Assembly (NCBI GenBank): GCA_947465395.1
Contig: CANIAL010000007.1
Span: forward strand, 44,937 to 108,936
DNA length: 64,000 nucleotides
Reading direction: 5' to 3'
Source: Alphaproteobacteria bacterium
GTDB lineage: Bacteria > Pseudomonadota > Alphaproteobacteria > Micropepsales > Micropepsaceae
Of this stretch, positions 1 through 8,953 are shown piece after piece (position 1 is the stretch's first letter; the number at the start of each line of letters is the position of its first letter). The notes under the pieces were generated by a model. The model ran no database searches. It saw only the letters and a list, made by a program, of their open reading frames with translations, and was not told the origin of the DNA. Position numbers and translations under genes: made by a program.

Positions 1-834
1 CAGGTGACCGAGCTGGAAGGGGCCATACGAGACCCGGATCAGGCGCGCCACCTTCAGCCCCAGGCTTTCCATCACCCGCTTCACTTCGCGGTTCTTGCCT
101 TCCTTCAGCGAAACCATGGCCCAGGAATAAACGCCCTTGCTGCGTTCCAGGTCCGCCAGGATGGGGCCATAGCTGGTGCCATCAATGGTGACGCCGGTGG
201 CCAGCTTCTCCAAATCCTTCTGCGTGATCTTGCCGAACAGGCGCACCCGGTATTTGCGGACCCAGCCTGCGGACGGCACTTCCAGACGCCGCGCCAACTC
301 GCCGTCATTGGTCAGCAGCAACAGGCCTTCGGAATTGAAATCCAGCCGTCCCACCGACACCACCCGCGCCATGGTGCCGGGCAGGCTGGCAAACACTGTC
401 GGGCGGCCCTGCGGGTCCTTGTGGGTTGTCACCAGGCCCGATGGCTTGTGATAGCGCCAAAGGCGGGCGGCTTCCGGCGCGCCCAGCGGCTTGCCATCCA
501 CTGCCACGATATTGTCCGGCGTCACGCGAATGGCGGGCGTGGTGATTACAACGCCGTCAATCGCCACGCGGCCTTCGGCGATCCATTTCTCGGCATCGCG
601 GCGTGAGCATAGTCCAGCCCGCGCCATCACTTTTGCTATGCGGTCGCCAGCGGCGCTGTCTTTCTCATCGTCGTCATCGGCAGTTTGCGGCTTGGGACCA
701 CGTGGCTTGTCGCCGGCGCGCCTGGGCTCGGGCTGCGCCACCGGGCTCCATTTCTTGTAGTCGCCCGCACCCGTCTGGCGTGCTAAACGCTTGTCCCGTG
801 TTTTGCGATCTTCAACCAAGCGCGGCTTCCCCAT
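1..834 (-). CDS. Pseudouridine synthase, RluB/RsuA family (3' end outside window)
   Basis: The enzyme isomerises a uridine in rRNA to pseudouridine, probably in 23S rRNA as RluB does. The 278 visible codons start at ATG 834 and run off the window edge. An S4 RNA-binding domain lies at about residues 65-110 (RIAKVMARAGLCSRR). The family motif GRLDFNSEG at 162-170 carries the catalytic Asp165. A charged N-terminal extension of about 60 residues precedes the S4 domain. E. coli RluB has 291 residues, so little is missing. The start codon overlaps that of the divergent tadA gene. RluB versus RluE/RsuA is inferred from length and the S4 domain. Confidence 0.88.
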   Translation of the reverse strand, partial: MGKPRLVEDRKTRDKRLARQTGAGDYKKWSPVAQPEPRRAGDKPRGPKPQTADDDDEKDSAAGDRIAKVMARAGLCSRRDAEKWIAEGRVAIDGVVITTPAIRVTPDNIVAVDGKPLGAPEAARLWRYHKPSGLVTTHKDPQGRPTVFASLPGTMARVVSVGRLDFNSEGLLLLTNDGELARRLEVPSAGWVRKYRVRLFGKITQKDLEKLATGVTIDGTSYGPILADLERSKGVYSWAMVSLKEGKNREVKRVMESLGLKVARLIRVSYGPFQLGHL

Positions 835-1285
835 GGACGATCCCCAAGCCATAGCACTGGCGCTGTCCCAGGCCCAAGCCGCCGCCAGCCGGGGCGAGGT
901 GCCGGTGGGCGCGGTGCTGGTTTCGGGGGAGGGCGCGATCCTGGCCCAGGACGGCAACCGCATAAGGGAGCGGGCCGATCCCACCGCCCATGCCGAAATG
1001 CTGGTCCTGCGCGCCGGGGCCAATGTCCTGGGCAATGAACGGCTTTTGGGGACCACGCTGTACGTCTCGCTGGAGCCTTGCGCCATGTGCGCGGGCGCGA
1101 TTTCGCTGGCCCGGGTGGCGCGGCTGGTTTTTGTGGCCCCTGATCCCAAGGGCGGAGCTGTGCTGCATGGGCCACGCTTTTTTGATCAGCCCACCTGCCA
1201 TCACCGGCCAAACGTGGAGCAGGCGGGCGACGCCGAAGGCGCAGGCGCGATGCTGCGGGATTTCTTTAAAGCGCGCCGGTCCTGA
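833..1285 (+). CDS. tadA: tRNA adenosine(34) deaminase TadA
   Basis: This is a cytidine/deoxycytidylate deaminase-family zinc enzyme that converts A34 of tRNA-Arg(ACG) to inosine. The zinc motifs are clear: HAE at residues 53-55 (catalytic Glu55) and PCAMC at 82-86. Starting at ATG 833 gives 150 residues, a little shorter than E. coli TadA. In-frame alternative starts lie upstream (TTG 791) but would run into the divergent rluB-like gene. No strong ribosome-binding site is visible. The gene ends directly against the stop of the convergent PAP2 gene. TadA is preferred over a guanine or cytosine deaminase because of its position beside an rRNA-modification gene, as is common in alphaproteobacteria. 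Confidence 0.88.
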   Translation: MDDPQAIALALSQAQAAASRGEVPVGAVLVSGEGAILAQDGNRIRERADPTAHAEMLVLRAGANVLGNERLLGTTLYVSLEPCAMCAGAISLARVARLVFVAPDPKGGAVLHGPRFFDQPTCHHRPNVEQAGDAEGAGAMLRDFFKARRS

Positions 1286-1906
1286 TCAGAACCAAAATGG
1301 CGATGATCCCGGGAAACCCAGCAGCAGCACTTCGCGCGCCGCGATCAGGCCGATGCCCGCCCCGATCAGCACATCGCTGACGAAATGCGCCGTCAGCAGG
1401 GCCCGCGTCACCGCCAGTACCATGGCCACCGAAAACCACAGGGGCCACAGCATGGTCCAGACACAGGTGAAGATCACCGCCACGCAGGCGATGGTCAGCG
1501 CATGGCCGGACGGGAAGGAATTGTAGTTGAGGTTGAAGGCCAGCGGCATGAAGCCGTAAAGCCCCATTTCCATGTCGTCGCGCGGGCGGCGTCGGCCCAA
1601 GACCAGCTTGATGCCATGCAGAATGGCGCTGCCGATGGTGAGGCTGGCGATGAAGGCCAGGCTGTAGGTGAAGATCAATGACAGGTCTTTTCCCTGATAA
1701 CCGAAATGCCGCGCGATGGCCGCCCCTGCCAGCGCGATGATGGCGGCGGCAAGCCAATGCCCGGCCTTGGCATAATGGGTGATGCTGTCCAGGAATTTGT
1801 GGCTGCGGGCGCTGACATGGTCATAGATGAAATGCGCCGCCTGGCGGTCAATCGCCAGGGCCGCGACGCCCAGCAGGATCAATATAAATCCGGCCCAGAA
1901 CAGCAT
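1286..1906 (-). CDS. PAP2-family membrane phosphatase
   Basis: This is an integral membrane acid phosphatase of 206 residues with about five or six hydrophobic segments. The three-part PAP2 signature is present: K100-x6-RP (KLVLGRRRP), PSGH at 132-135, and TRALLTAHFVSD at 167-178 with the catalytic His174. Substrates in this family are lipid phosphates such as undecaprenyl pyrophosphate, phosphatidylglycerophosphate or lipid A phosphates; the sequence does not say which. The ATG overlaps the purD stop by one base (TGATG), so the two genes are probably co-transcribed and coupled. The reading frame stays open upstream into purD, but that part is a shadow. Confidence 0.88.
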   Translation of the reverse strand: MLFWAGFILILLGVAALAIDRQAAHFIYDHVSARSHKFLDSITHYAKAGHWLAAAIIALAGAAIARHFGYQGKDLSLIFTYSLAFIASLTIGSAILHGIKLVLGRRRPRDDMEMGLYGFMPLAFNLNYNSFPSGHALTIACVAVIFTCVWTMLWPLWFSVAMVLAVTRALLTAHFVSDVLIGAGIGLIAAREVLLLGFPGSSPFWF

Positions 1907-3207
1907 CAGGCGTTTCCCTTGCGCGACAACGCGCGCCAGCCAATGTCGGTGCGGTGGAAGCAGCCGGGCCAGTGAATTTTCGCCACCGCGGCATAGGCGC
2001 GGTCGCGCGCTTCCGCAACCGAGCGGCCCGTGGCGGTGACGTCCAGTACGCGTCCGCCAACAGCAAAAGTTTTTCCATCGCGCCGTTCTGTCCCGGCATG
2101 GAAAATGGCGACGCCAGGCAATGCGGCGGCTTCGTCCAGCCCGGTGATTTCCGCGCCCTTCTCGTAAGCGCCGGGATAGCCGCCCGACGCCATCACCACC
2201 GTCAGCGCCACGTCGTCGCGCCAGGCCGGCTCCAACGTCTTCAAGGTGCCATTGCGCGCCGCCAGCAGCAACGTCAGCAGGTCGGTCTTCAGGCGCGGCA
2301 GCAGCACCTGCGCCTCCGGGTCGCCAAAGCGGCAATTATATTCTACCAGCTTGGGGCCATCCTTTGTGATCATCAGTCCCAGATAGACTACGCCCATATA
2401 GTTGAGGCCGCGCTTGGCCATGGCGGCGATGGTGGGGCGGATGAATTGGGTCATCGCCACGTCTTCCAGCGCCGCTGTCAGGACCGGCGCGGGCGAATAG
2501 GCGCCCATGCCGCCCGTGTTGGGACCGGTGTCGCCATCGAAAGCGCGCTTGTGATCCTGGGCCCCCGCCAGCTTGACCACATTCGTGCCGTCGGACAGGG
2601 CGAAGAAACTGGCTTCTTCCCCCACCATGAATTCTTCCACCACGATTTCCGCGCCGGATTCACCAAACCCGCCGTCGAACATGAAGGCGATGGCGTCATC
2701 GGCTTCCTTTTCATTCTGCGCGATGATGACGCCCTTGCCCGCCGCCAGGCCATCGGCCTTGATCACCACCGGATATCCCCCCGTTTGACCAAGCGTGCGG
2801 GCATAGCTTTTGGCGAATTCCGGCGTGCGGAATCGGCGATAGGCGGCGGTGGGAATGCCCGCATCCATGCAAAGGTCTTTTATGAAGCCCTTGGAGCCTT
2901 CCAGCACGGCGGCGGCGCGGCTGGGACCCAGGCTCTTGATGCCCGCGTCTTCCAGCACATCCCACAGCCCGCCCACCAGCTGGGCGTCGGCGGCGATGAC
3001 GGCAAAATCTATGCCGGTCTTGCACGCGAAATTGGCCAGGCCGGCGAAATCCGTGGCCGGAATGGCGACACATTGCGTCTTTCCCCCAAGCCCGGCCATG
3101 CCGCCATTGCCGGGGGCGCAATAAAGCCCCGTCAGCAGCGGGCTGGCCGCCAGGCTGGCCGCCAGCGCATGCTCGCGCCCGCCCGATCCCACCAGCAGAA
3201 CCTTCAC
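1906..3207 (-). CDS. purD: Phosphoribosylamine-glycine ligase PurD
   Basis: PurD is an ATP-grasp enzyme that joins glycine to 5-phosphoribosylamine in the second step of de novo purine synthesis. The 433-residue length matches the family. The N-terminus has the typical VLLVGSGGREHALA motif. ATP-grasp signatures include KADGLAAGKGV and the glycine-rich NTGGMGAYSP loop, and EYNCRFGDPEAQ lies towards the C-terminal part of the ATP-grasp domain. The start is GTG at 3207, which puts the canonical N-terminus in place. The gene is divergent from xseA with about 70 bases between them, and its stop overlaps the PAP2 gene. Confidence 0.96.
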   Translation of the reverse strand: MKVLLVGSGGREHALAASLAASPLLTGLYCAPGNGGMAGLGGKTQCVAIPATDFAGLANFACKTGIDFAVIAADAQLVGGLWDVLEDAGIKSLGPSRAAAVLEGSKGFIKDLCMDAGIPTAAYRRFRTPEFAKSYARTLGQTGGYPVVIKADGLAAGKGVIIAQNEKEADDAIAFMFDGGFGESGAEIVVEEFMVGEEASFFALSDGTNVVKLAGAQDHKRAFDGDTGPNTGGMGAYSPAPVLTAALEDVAMTQFIRPTIAAMAKRGLNYMGVVYLGLMITKDGPKLVEYNCRFGDPEAQVLLPRLKTDLLTLLLAARNGTLKTLEPAWRDDVALTVVMASGGYPGAYEKGAEITGLDEAAALPGVAIFHAGTERRDGKTFAVGGRVLDVTATGRSVAEARDRAYAAVAKIHWPGCFHRTDIGWRALSRKGNA

Positions 3208-3278
3208 TGGAACCTCATATCCGTCATGCGCAATCCTGTATCATTCCAGGGACCGAAACGGCCATAATAATCCTTCCC

Positions 3279-4679
3279 ATGAGCGAAGCGTCCACACCAG
3301 CCCTGCAAAACCTGCCCGAATATTCGGTCAGCGAGCTCAGCGCCGCCATCAAGCGGACGGTGGAGGACGGCTTTGCCCTGGTGCGGGTCCGGGGCGAGAT
3401 TTCGGGGCTAAAGGCCGCGGCCTCCGGCCACATCTATTTCGACCTCAAGGATGAAAAGGCGGTGCTGAACGCCATCATCTGGAAGCCCACGGCGCGGCTT
3501 TTGAAAATCCGCCCCGAGCCGGGTTTGGAAGTGATCTGCACCGGGCGGCTGACCACCTATCCCGGATCATCGCGCTACCAGGTGATCGTGGAGCAGATGG
3601 AGCTCGCGGGCGCGGGCGCGCTGATGGCCATGCTGGAGGAGCGCCGCAAGCGGCTGGCCGCCGAAGGCCTGTTCGATGCCGCGCGCAAAAAACCGTTGCC
3701 CTTCCTGCCGGAGGTGATCGGGGTGATCACTTCTCCCACGGGCGCGGTGCTGCGCGACATCATGCACCGGCTGAATGCGCGCTTTCCCCGCAATGTCCTG
3801 ATCTGGCCGGTGGCGGTGCAGGGCGCCAATGCGGCGGCGGAAGTTGCCGCCGCCATCGCCGGCTTCAATGCACCTGGCGCGTTTCCCAGGCCCGATCTGA
3901 TCATCGTGGCGCGTGGCGGCGGCTCCGCCGAAGACCTGATGGCCTTCAACGAAGAGGTGGTGGTGCGCGCCGCCTTTGCCAGCATCATTCCGCTGATTTC
4001 CGCGGTGGGACACGAAACCGACACCACCTTGTTGGATTTCGCGGCCGACATGCGCGCGCCCACGCCCACCGCCGCCGCCGAAATGGCGGTGCCGGTGCGC
4101 ACCGAGCTAGTGGGGCAGGTGCAGGATTTTGAGCGCCGGGTGCGCAACAGTTTCGACAAGATGCTGGAACAGCGCCGCCGCCATCTGGGGCAGTTGGCGC
4201 GCATCTTGCCACGGGCCGAGCAACTGTTCGCTGCCCCCCGCCAGCGGCTGGATGCGGCGGGCGAAAGATTAGGCACAGGCCTGCGCCGCAATTTCGATTT
4301 GCACCGGGCGCGATTCTTGAAAGACGCGGCGTTGCTGCGGCCGCGCGCACTGTCCCACCGCATTGCTCTGGGACGCGAAAGGCTGAAGGCGCTGGACAGC
4401 CGGGCGACGCGGGTGCGGCTGACACGTTTGACCGATGCGCGGGCGCGCCTGGCCGGGCTGGCGCGGATGCTGGACAGTGTTTCCCACCACGCCGTGCTGG
4501 CGCGGGGATTTGCGCTGGTCAGGGGCGAGGACGGCAAGGTGCGCCGCCGCGCCGATGCCGTGAAGCCGGGCGAAAGCCTGACCCTGGTCTTCGTGGATGG
4601 CGAGGCAAATGCGGTTGCGGGCGGCAAAAAGCCCGCAAAAACGAAAACGTCGGGACCCGGCCAGGACAGACTTTTTTGA
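3279..4679 (+). CDS. xseA: Exodeoxyribonuclease VII large subunit
   Basis: This is the catalytic large subunit of ExoVII, which degrades single-stranded DNA into oligonucleotides together with XseB. Its 466 residues include an N-terminal OB-fold (about 10-110; YSVSELSAAIK, GEISGLK, SGHIYFDLKD). The conserved catalytic block follows (VIGVITSPTGAVLRDI, ARGGGSAEDL, SAVGHETD), then a long helical coiled region and a short C-terminal segment. The next gene, DUF2093, follows 13 bases later, an arrangement common in alphaproteobacteria. xseB is not in this window. Confidence 0.96.
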   Translation: MSEASTPALQNLPEYSVSELSAAIKRTVEDGFALVRVRGEISGLKAAASGHIYFDLKDEKAVLNAIIWKPTARLLKIRPEPGLEVICTGRLTTYPGSSRYQVIVEQMELAGAGALMAMLEERRKRLAAEGLFDAARKKPLPFLPEVIGVITSPTGAVLRDIMHRLNARFPRNVLIWPVAVQGANAAAEVAAAIAGFNAPGAFPRPDLIIVARGGGSAEDLMAFNEEVVVRAAFASIIPLISAVGHETDTTLLDFAADMRAPTPTAAAEMAVPVRTELVGQVQDFERRVRNSFDKMLEQRRRHLGQLARILPRAEQLFAAPRQRLDAAGERLGTGLRRNFDLHRARFLKDAALLRPRALSHRIALGRERLKALDSRATRVRLTRLTDARARLAGLARMLDSVSHHAVLARGFALVRGEDGKVRRRADAVKPGESLTLVFVDGEANAVAGGKKPAKTKTSGPGQDRLF

Positions 4680-4692
4680 TATATAAGAGCGC

Positions 4693-4908
4693 ATGATGAA
4701 TCGCATGGAAACCGGCCAAGCCCGGCTGCACTATCTGGACGGCGACTATGAAGTGCTGTCGCCGGGCACCTATGTCGCCTGCGCCGTCAGTGGCGTGCAT
4801 ATCCCGCTGGATGCGCTGCGTTACTGGAGCGTGGATTTGCAGGAAGCCTACGCCACGCCGGAAATCGCCACCAAACGCTTCCAGGAAAAAAAACTGGTGC
4901 CGGAATGA
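4693..4908 (+). CDS. DUF2093 domain protein
   Basis: This is a 71-residue protein whose core (YLDGDYEVLSPGTYVACAVSG, LDALRYWSVDLQEAY) matches the DUF2093 family, which is found mainly in alphaproteobacteria next to xseA. The function is unknown to me. There is no signal peptide or membrane segment; the protein is small, mixed-charge and probably cytoplasmic. Starts at ATG 4693 or 4696 are equally possible. Its stop overlaps the next start (ATGA at 4905-4908), so it is likely coupled to the M23 peptidase gene. Confidence 0.82.
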   Translation: MMNRMETGQARLHYLDGDYEVLSPGTYVACAVSGVHIPLDALRYWSVDLQEAYATPEIATKRFQEKKLVPE

Positions 4909-5738
4909 TGCGGCGGCGAGAATTTGTTGGCGCCTGCCTGGCAACACCCTTGCTGCTGCGTCCAGCCTTCGGCGCATCGCGTCTGGTCGTGAAAGGCGCC
5001 CTGGAGCAGGGCAGCCTGGCCATCGGGCATGCCGGGCGCGGCGCAACCGTGACGGTGGACGGGCAGCAAGTGCGCGTCTCACCCGGCGGCGCGTTTGCCT
5101 TTGGCTTTCCCTATGACCAGCTGAAGCCTGTTTCCGTGGAAGCGCGCTTTGCCGACGGCAAGACGGACAGCGCCAGCTTCACGCCGACAGCGCGGCAATA
5201 TGACATCCAGCGCGTGGATGGCTTGCCCCAGTCCACGGTGACGCCGCCGCCGGAGATACTGGAGCGCATCAAGCGCGAAGGCGCGGAGATTTTCGAAGGC
5301 CGCACGCGCGACACGGCAGGCGATGATTTTCTGTCCGGTTTTGACTGGCCCGCGCCGGGCCGGGAAAGCGGCGTGTTCGGCAGCCAGCGCATAGACAATG
5401 GCGTGCCCATGGCGCCGCATTTCGGCGTGGACATGGCGGCGCCCACCGGCACGCCCATCCATGCCCCCGCCGACGGCGTGGTGACGATTTCCGCCGATCA
5501 TTATCTGAATGGCGGTTTTATCCTGATGGATCATGGCCAGGGCGTTTCCACATCCTTCCTGCACCAGTCCAAACGGATCGCGCAGGCGGGTGATGTGGTC
5601 AGGCGCGGGCAGGTGATCGGGCTGGTAGGACAGACGGGCCGCGCCACCGGGCCGCATCTGCACTGGGCGATGAACTGGTTTCAGGTGAAGCTGGATCCGT
5701 CCCGTTCTACGAAGACGCCCAAGCCTAAACCGCTCTGA
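4905..5738 (+). CDS. Secreted M23 (LytM-type) peptidase
   Basis: This is a predicted periplasmic zinc endopeptidase of the peptidoglycan-cutting M23 family, 277 residues long. The N-terminus MMRRREFVGACLATPLLL looks like a twin-arginine or Sec signal peptide. An Ig-like middle part precedes the peptidase domain at about 160-265. Zinc ligands are visible: H172 and D176 in HFGVDM, and H251/H253 in GPHLHW; His220 is the likely additional active-site His. All expected ligands are present, so it is probably active rather than a degenerate EnvC-like activator. It overlaps DUF2093 by ATGA. Confidence 0.9.
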   Translation: MMRRREFVGACLATPLLLRPAFGASRLVVKGALEQGSLAIGHAGRGATVTVDGQQVRVSPGGAFAFGFPYDQLKPVSVEARFADGKTDSASFTPTARQYDIQRVDGLPQSTVTPPPEILERIKREGAEIFEGRTRDTAGDDFLSGFDWPAPGRESGVFGSQRIDNGVPMAPHFGVDMAAPTGTPIHAPADGVVTISADHYLNGGFILMDHGQGVSTSFLHQSKRIAQAGDVVRRGQVIGLVGQTGRATGPHLHWAMNWFQVKLDPSRSTKTPKPKPL

Positions 5739-5766
5739 TTTTACCCCCTCCGGCCTTCGCATCTTT

Positions 5767-5799
5767 CCGCCGCCCTCTTAAACAGAAGATGGGCGGCGG
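5767..5799. terminator. GC-rich hairpin after the M23 peptidase gene
   Basis: A nine-base perfect stem (CCGCCGCCC at 5767-5775 with GGGCGGCGG at 5791-5799) extends through TCTT/AAGA with a one-base bulge. It sits 28 bases after the M23 stop, between convergent genes. No T-run follows, so a classical intrinsic terminator is uncertain. Confidence 0.4.
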
Positions 5800-5809
5800 G
5801 ATGCTACGG

Positions 5810-5852
5810 CCACCTCCCCCTCTTGTGCGCTGCGCGCACGATGGGGAGGCGG
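5810..5852. repeat. REP-like palindrome
   Basis: CCTCCCC at 5813-5819 pairs with GGGGAGG at 5843-5849 around a GTGCGC/GCGCAC inner stem. The same design (CCTCCCC, inner GCGC pair, GGGGAGG) recurs at 28845-28879. It lies in the 125-base gap between the convergent M23 peptidase and lpxL genes. Confidence 0.55.
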
Positions 5853-5863
5853 ACCTGCGTTTC

Positions 5864-6766
5864 CTAAGATTTCGCGAGCTTTGCTCTGTCGCGCGCCGTT
5901 GTCCAGCGGCGGTGAATCCACAACCATTGCGCGGGATCGGCCCGCACCATTTCTTCCAGGCGCTGGTTGATGACCACCGTCATGGCCTGCACATCGGCTT
6001 TTTCATCGCCCGATGGCGTGAAGGCCAAAGGCGGGTGCAGCGTCACCTCAAAATGCGCGCCGCCGGTGCGGCGGTTGGATGCGAACAGTATCGGCACGCC
6101 AAGCTTCAGCGCCAATGCCGCGGGCACCGGCGTGGTCATCGCCCCTCGCCCGAAGAACGGCGCTTCGATGCCTTCACTGGTCTTCTGGTCGGCCAGCAGC
6201 AGGATGCATTTGCCGCCGCGCAGCAAGGTGAAGATGCGCTTGGCGCCGTTGTGCTTGCTGATCTGTTCGGTATAGCCGCGCTTGCCCCGCATGCGCGCGA
6301 TCCAGCGATCCACGAAAGGATTGTTGGGCGGGCGATAGACGATGGCGCCATCCAGCCCGTACTGCGCCGCCGCGATGGGCAGGATTTCCCAGTTGGCGAA
6401 ATGCCCGGACAGGAACAGTGCGCCTTGCGTCTGGGCGGCATTGTCGACACCCCTGATGGTGATGCGGGCATCCGGCCCGTCAATGCCGAAACGGTCCAGA
6501 TGGGCATACTCGGCCACGGTGCGGCCCAGATTGTCCCACATGCGGCTGATGATGGCGGCGATTTCGGCAGCGGATTTTTCGGGGAAAGCAGCGACAAGAT
6601 TTTCGCGGGCGCGCGCTGTCAGCTTTGTGCGCGAAAAGACATTCCGCCCAATAAAGCCGCCCAGCGCCGATGCCGCATCCAGCCCCATGATGCGGAACAG
6701 GCCCATGAACAGGAAAAACCCCGCTGCCTCGGCGCAGTAACGCAATGTGTGGCGGCGTGCGCGCAT
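5864..6766 (-). CDS. Lipid A biosynthesis lauroyl acyltransferase (LpxL/HtrB family)
   Basis: This inner-membrane acyltransferase adds a secondary acyl chain to the lipid A precursor. It has 300 residues with an N-terminal hydrophobic anchor (about 14-30). The catalytic HX4D/E motif is HFANWE, with His122 and Glu127. Further family blocks are DQKTSEGIEAPFFG and QWLWIHRRW near the C-terminus. The start at ATG 6766 overlaps the lpxK stop by one base (TGATG). A longer open frame upstream exists only because it reads through lpxK. It is last in the waaA-lpxK-lpxL run. The acyl chain it transfers cannot be read from the sequence. Confidence 0.92.
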   Translation of the reverse strand: MRARRHTLRYCAEAAGFFLFMGLFRIMGLDAASALGGFIGRNVFSRTKLTARARENLVAAFPEKSAAEIAAIISRMWDNLGRTVAEYAHLDRFGIDGPDARITIRGVDNAAQTQGALFLSGHFANWEILPIAAAQYGLDGAIVYRPPNNPFVDRWIARMRGKRGYTEQISKHNGAKRIFTLLRGGKCILLLADQKTSEGIEAPFFGRGAMTTPVPAALALKLGVPILFASNRRTGGAHFEVTLHPPLAFTPSGDEKADVQAMTVVINQRLEEMVRADPAQWLWIHRRWTTARDRAKLAKS

Positions 6767-7701
6767 CAGGCCAGCCTGTCCAGGAGCGCCGAGACTTGCG
6801 CGGGGTCGTCGAACACCGCGCGCACCGACAGCACGGCGATGCCCGAGCGCTGGTGCGGCGCGAGGCGGACGAAATCCTTTTGCGTGGTGACAAGCTGCGC
6901 GCCGCCGGCTTGTTTTATCAAACAATCCAGGTCACCCAGGCTGTAGGGGTGATGGTCCGGAAAAAATCTGCTGCCGGTGACAATTGCGCCCGCCTGTTCC
7001 AGCGAAGCGATGAACTTCTGCGGCCGCCCGATCCCGGCAAAGGCGAAAACCCGCATTCCACGAAAAGCCTCACCATCGGCCGTCAGGTTCGCTCGCAGCA
7101 CCGGGCCGCGAAAATCGCCAAGCGCCACATCGCCGCCGCCCATGATCACCACCGCATCGGCGCGGGCAAGGCCCTGCGCCACAGGCTCGCGCAAGGGCCC
7201 GGCGGGGATCATCAGGCCATTGCCAAAGCCAGTTTCGCCATCCACCACGACCACCGACAGGGTCTTGGCGAGCATGAAGTTCTGGTGGCCGTCATCCATC
7301 ACGATCACATCTGCGTCTGTGAGGCGCGCGCCCACTGCCCGGTCCGCCGCCAGGATGGTGGGCGCGATGTTGGCCAGCAACAGGGCTTCATCGCCCACCC
7401 GCGCAGCATCGTCGTTTGGCGATACCATCACAGGCCCCGCCAGGCTGCCGCCATAGCCGCGCGTGAGAAAAGCGATCGTTTTCCCGCGTGCCATCAGCGC
7501 CGCGCCCAGCGCCAGCGCCACCGGTGTTTTGCCGCTGCCGCCCGCCGTCAGATTGCCCACGCACAAGACGCGCGCGCGCGCCTGCGCTGGATTCGCCAGC
7601 GCCGCCCTCAGGGCCACGCTGGCGCCATACAGCCAGCCCAGCGGCGCCAGCAACAGCGCCAGCGGGCTCCGGTTCTGCCAGAAATCAGGCGCGCGCATCA
7701 T
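6766..7701 (-). CDS. lpxK: Tetraacyldisaccharide 4'-kinase
   Basis: LpxK phosphorylates the 4' position of the tetraacyldisaccharide lipid A precursor at the inner membrane. The protein has 311 residues: an N-terminal membrane-associated helix, then a P-loop GNLTAGGSGKTP (49-60). The DDGHQN motif contains the Asp-rich catalytic element of LpxK. The family start (MRAPDFW, ATG 7701 or 7698) overlaps the end of waaA by 14-17 bases. Tight overlaps on both sides imply translational coupling within the lipid A operon. Confidence 0.94.
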   Translation of the reverse strand: MMRAPDFWQNRSPLALLLAPLGWLYGASVALRAALANPAQARARVLCVGNLTAGGSGKTPVALALGAALMARGKTIAFLTRGYGGSLAGPVMVSPNDDAARVGDEALLLANIAPTILAADRAVGARLTDADVIVMDDGHQNFMLAKTLSVVVVDGETGFGNGLMIPAGPLREPVAQGLARADAVVIMGGGDVALGDFRGPVLRANLTADGEAFRGMRVFAFAGIGRPQKFIASLEQAGAIVTGSRFFPDHHPYSLGDLDCLIKQAGGAQLVTTQKDFVRLAPHQRSGIAVLSVRAVFDDPAQVSALLDRLA

Positions 7702-8953
7702 GCGCCAGAAGATTTTTGAGGACCGCCACCGTGCGCGCCACAGCGCCTGACAAGGTGGCCGCGCCCTGCGCCGCCGCCGCGCCCGCAATGCGCGCCGCAT
7801 CGGGGTCGGTGATCAGGCGTGCGGCTTCGCGCGCGATGTCGGCGCTGGAGGTGACGGTGCCGAAAGCCTGCGCGCCTAAAATGGCGTCATAGGCGCTTGC
7901 CGCGCTGCTGCGATGCGGCCCGGCCAGGATCGCGCGCTCCAGCACGGCGGGTTCCAATGGATTGTGCCCGCCCATGGCCACCAATGTGCCGCCGATGAAG
8001 CAGAAGGGCGCGGCGCGATAGAACAGGCCCAATTCGCCCAGCGTATCGGCGATATAGACGGCGGTTTCCGGCGTGATGGGCTGACCCAGCGAGCGGCGCG
8101 CGGGAATGCGGGTGCCGCACAGCATGGCGATGTCGGCGCCGCGGGCAGGATGGCGCGGCACGATGATGGTCAGAAGATTGGGAAAGCGCGCGCGCAAAAT
8201 GTCATGGGCGGGCAGCACGGTTTCGTCTTCGCCCGGATGGGTCTGGGCCGCCAGCAGCACGGGCCGCGCACCGATCTGCGCTTTCAACGTCGCCAGCGCG
8301 GCGGGATCATGCGCCAGCGGCGGCGCGTCTGCCTTCAAGCTACCGACCACCTGCACATTGCCTGCGCCCAGGGCGCGGAAGCGGGCGGTTATTTCCTCGT
8401 CCTGCGCCAGCACCGCGTCAAAGGCACCCAGCAAGGTTTGAACGCTTTTGGGCGCGCGCCGCCAGCGCCGCGCCGAGCGTTCGGAAATACGCGCATTGAT
8501 AAGCGCCATGCGAACGCCCTGCGCCTTTGCCGCCAAGATCAAATTGGGCCAGAGATCGGATTCCACGAACAGGCCTGCATCCGGTCGCCAATGTTCCAGG
8601 AAATGGCGCGACGCACGCGGCGTGTCCAGCGGCACATACTGATGGATCGCACCTTTCGGCAACCGCGCTGCCAGTATCGTGGCGCTGGTAACGGTGCCGC
8701 TGGTGGCCAGAACCTTGAAACCGTCCGCCAGCAATTTTTCCACCAGCGGCAGGGCGGCCAGGCTTTCGCCCACGCTGGCGCCATGCACCCAGACCAGCCG
8801 GCCGGCGGGCCGCGCGATCTTGCTGATGCCCAGCCGTTCATCGAGCCTTGCGCGGTCTTCCTTGCCGCGCGCCGCGCGTTGCTGCAGCAGCAATGGCGAC
8901 AGCGGCGACAATGCCGCCGTCAGCCTGCGCCAGAGGGTCAACCCCAGCGGCAT
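7685..8953 (-). CDS. waaA: 3-deoxy-D-manno-octulosonic acid (Kdo) transferase
   Basis: WaaA (KdtA) adds Kdo from CMP-Kdo to the lipid A precursor. Its 422 residues match the family length. It has an N-terminal membrane anchor, the catalytic block VHGASVGE with the base Glu, and the C-terminal nucleotide-sugar half with FIGGTLVAMGGHNPLEPA. The start codon shares one base with the msbA-like stop (TGATG at 8953). The order msbA-like, waaA, lpxK, lpxL places transport and assembly of lipid A in one transcript. Confidence 0.95.
   Translation of the reverse strand: MPLGLTLWRRLTAALSPLSPLLLQQRAARGKEDRARLDERLGISKIARPAGRLVWVHGASVGESLAALPLVEKLLADGFKVLATSGTVTSATILAARLPKGAIHQYVPLDTPRASRHFLEHWRPDAGLFVESDLWPNLILAAKAQGVRMALINARISERSARRWRRAPKSVQTLLGAFDAVLAQDEEITARFRALGAGNVQVVGSLKADAPPLAHDPAALATLKAQIGARPVLLAAQTHPGEDETVLPAHDILRARFPNLLTIIVPRHPARGADIAMLCGTRIPARRSLGQPITPETAVYIADTLGELGLFYRAAPFCFIGGTLVAMGGHNPLEPAVLERAILAGPHRSSAASAYDAILGAQAFGTVTSSADIAREAARLITDPDAARIAGAAAAQGAATLSGAVARTVAVLKNLLAHDARA

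Noticed and set aside
1907..2335. N-terminal extension of the PAP2 frame into purD
   Set aside because: It is an out-of-frame read of purD; the ATG at 1906 gives a normal PAP2 N-terminus and a TGATG junction.
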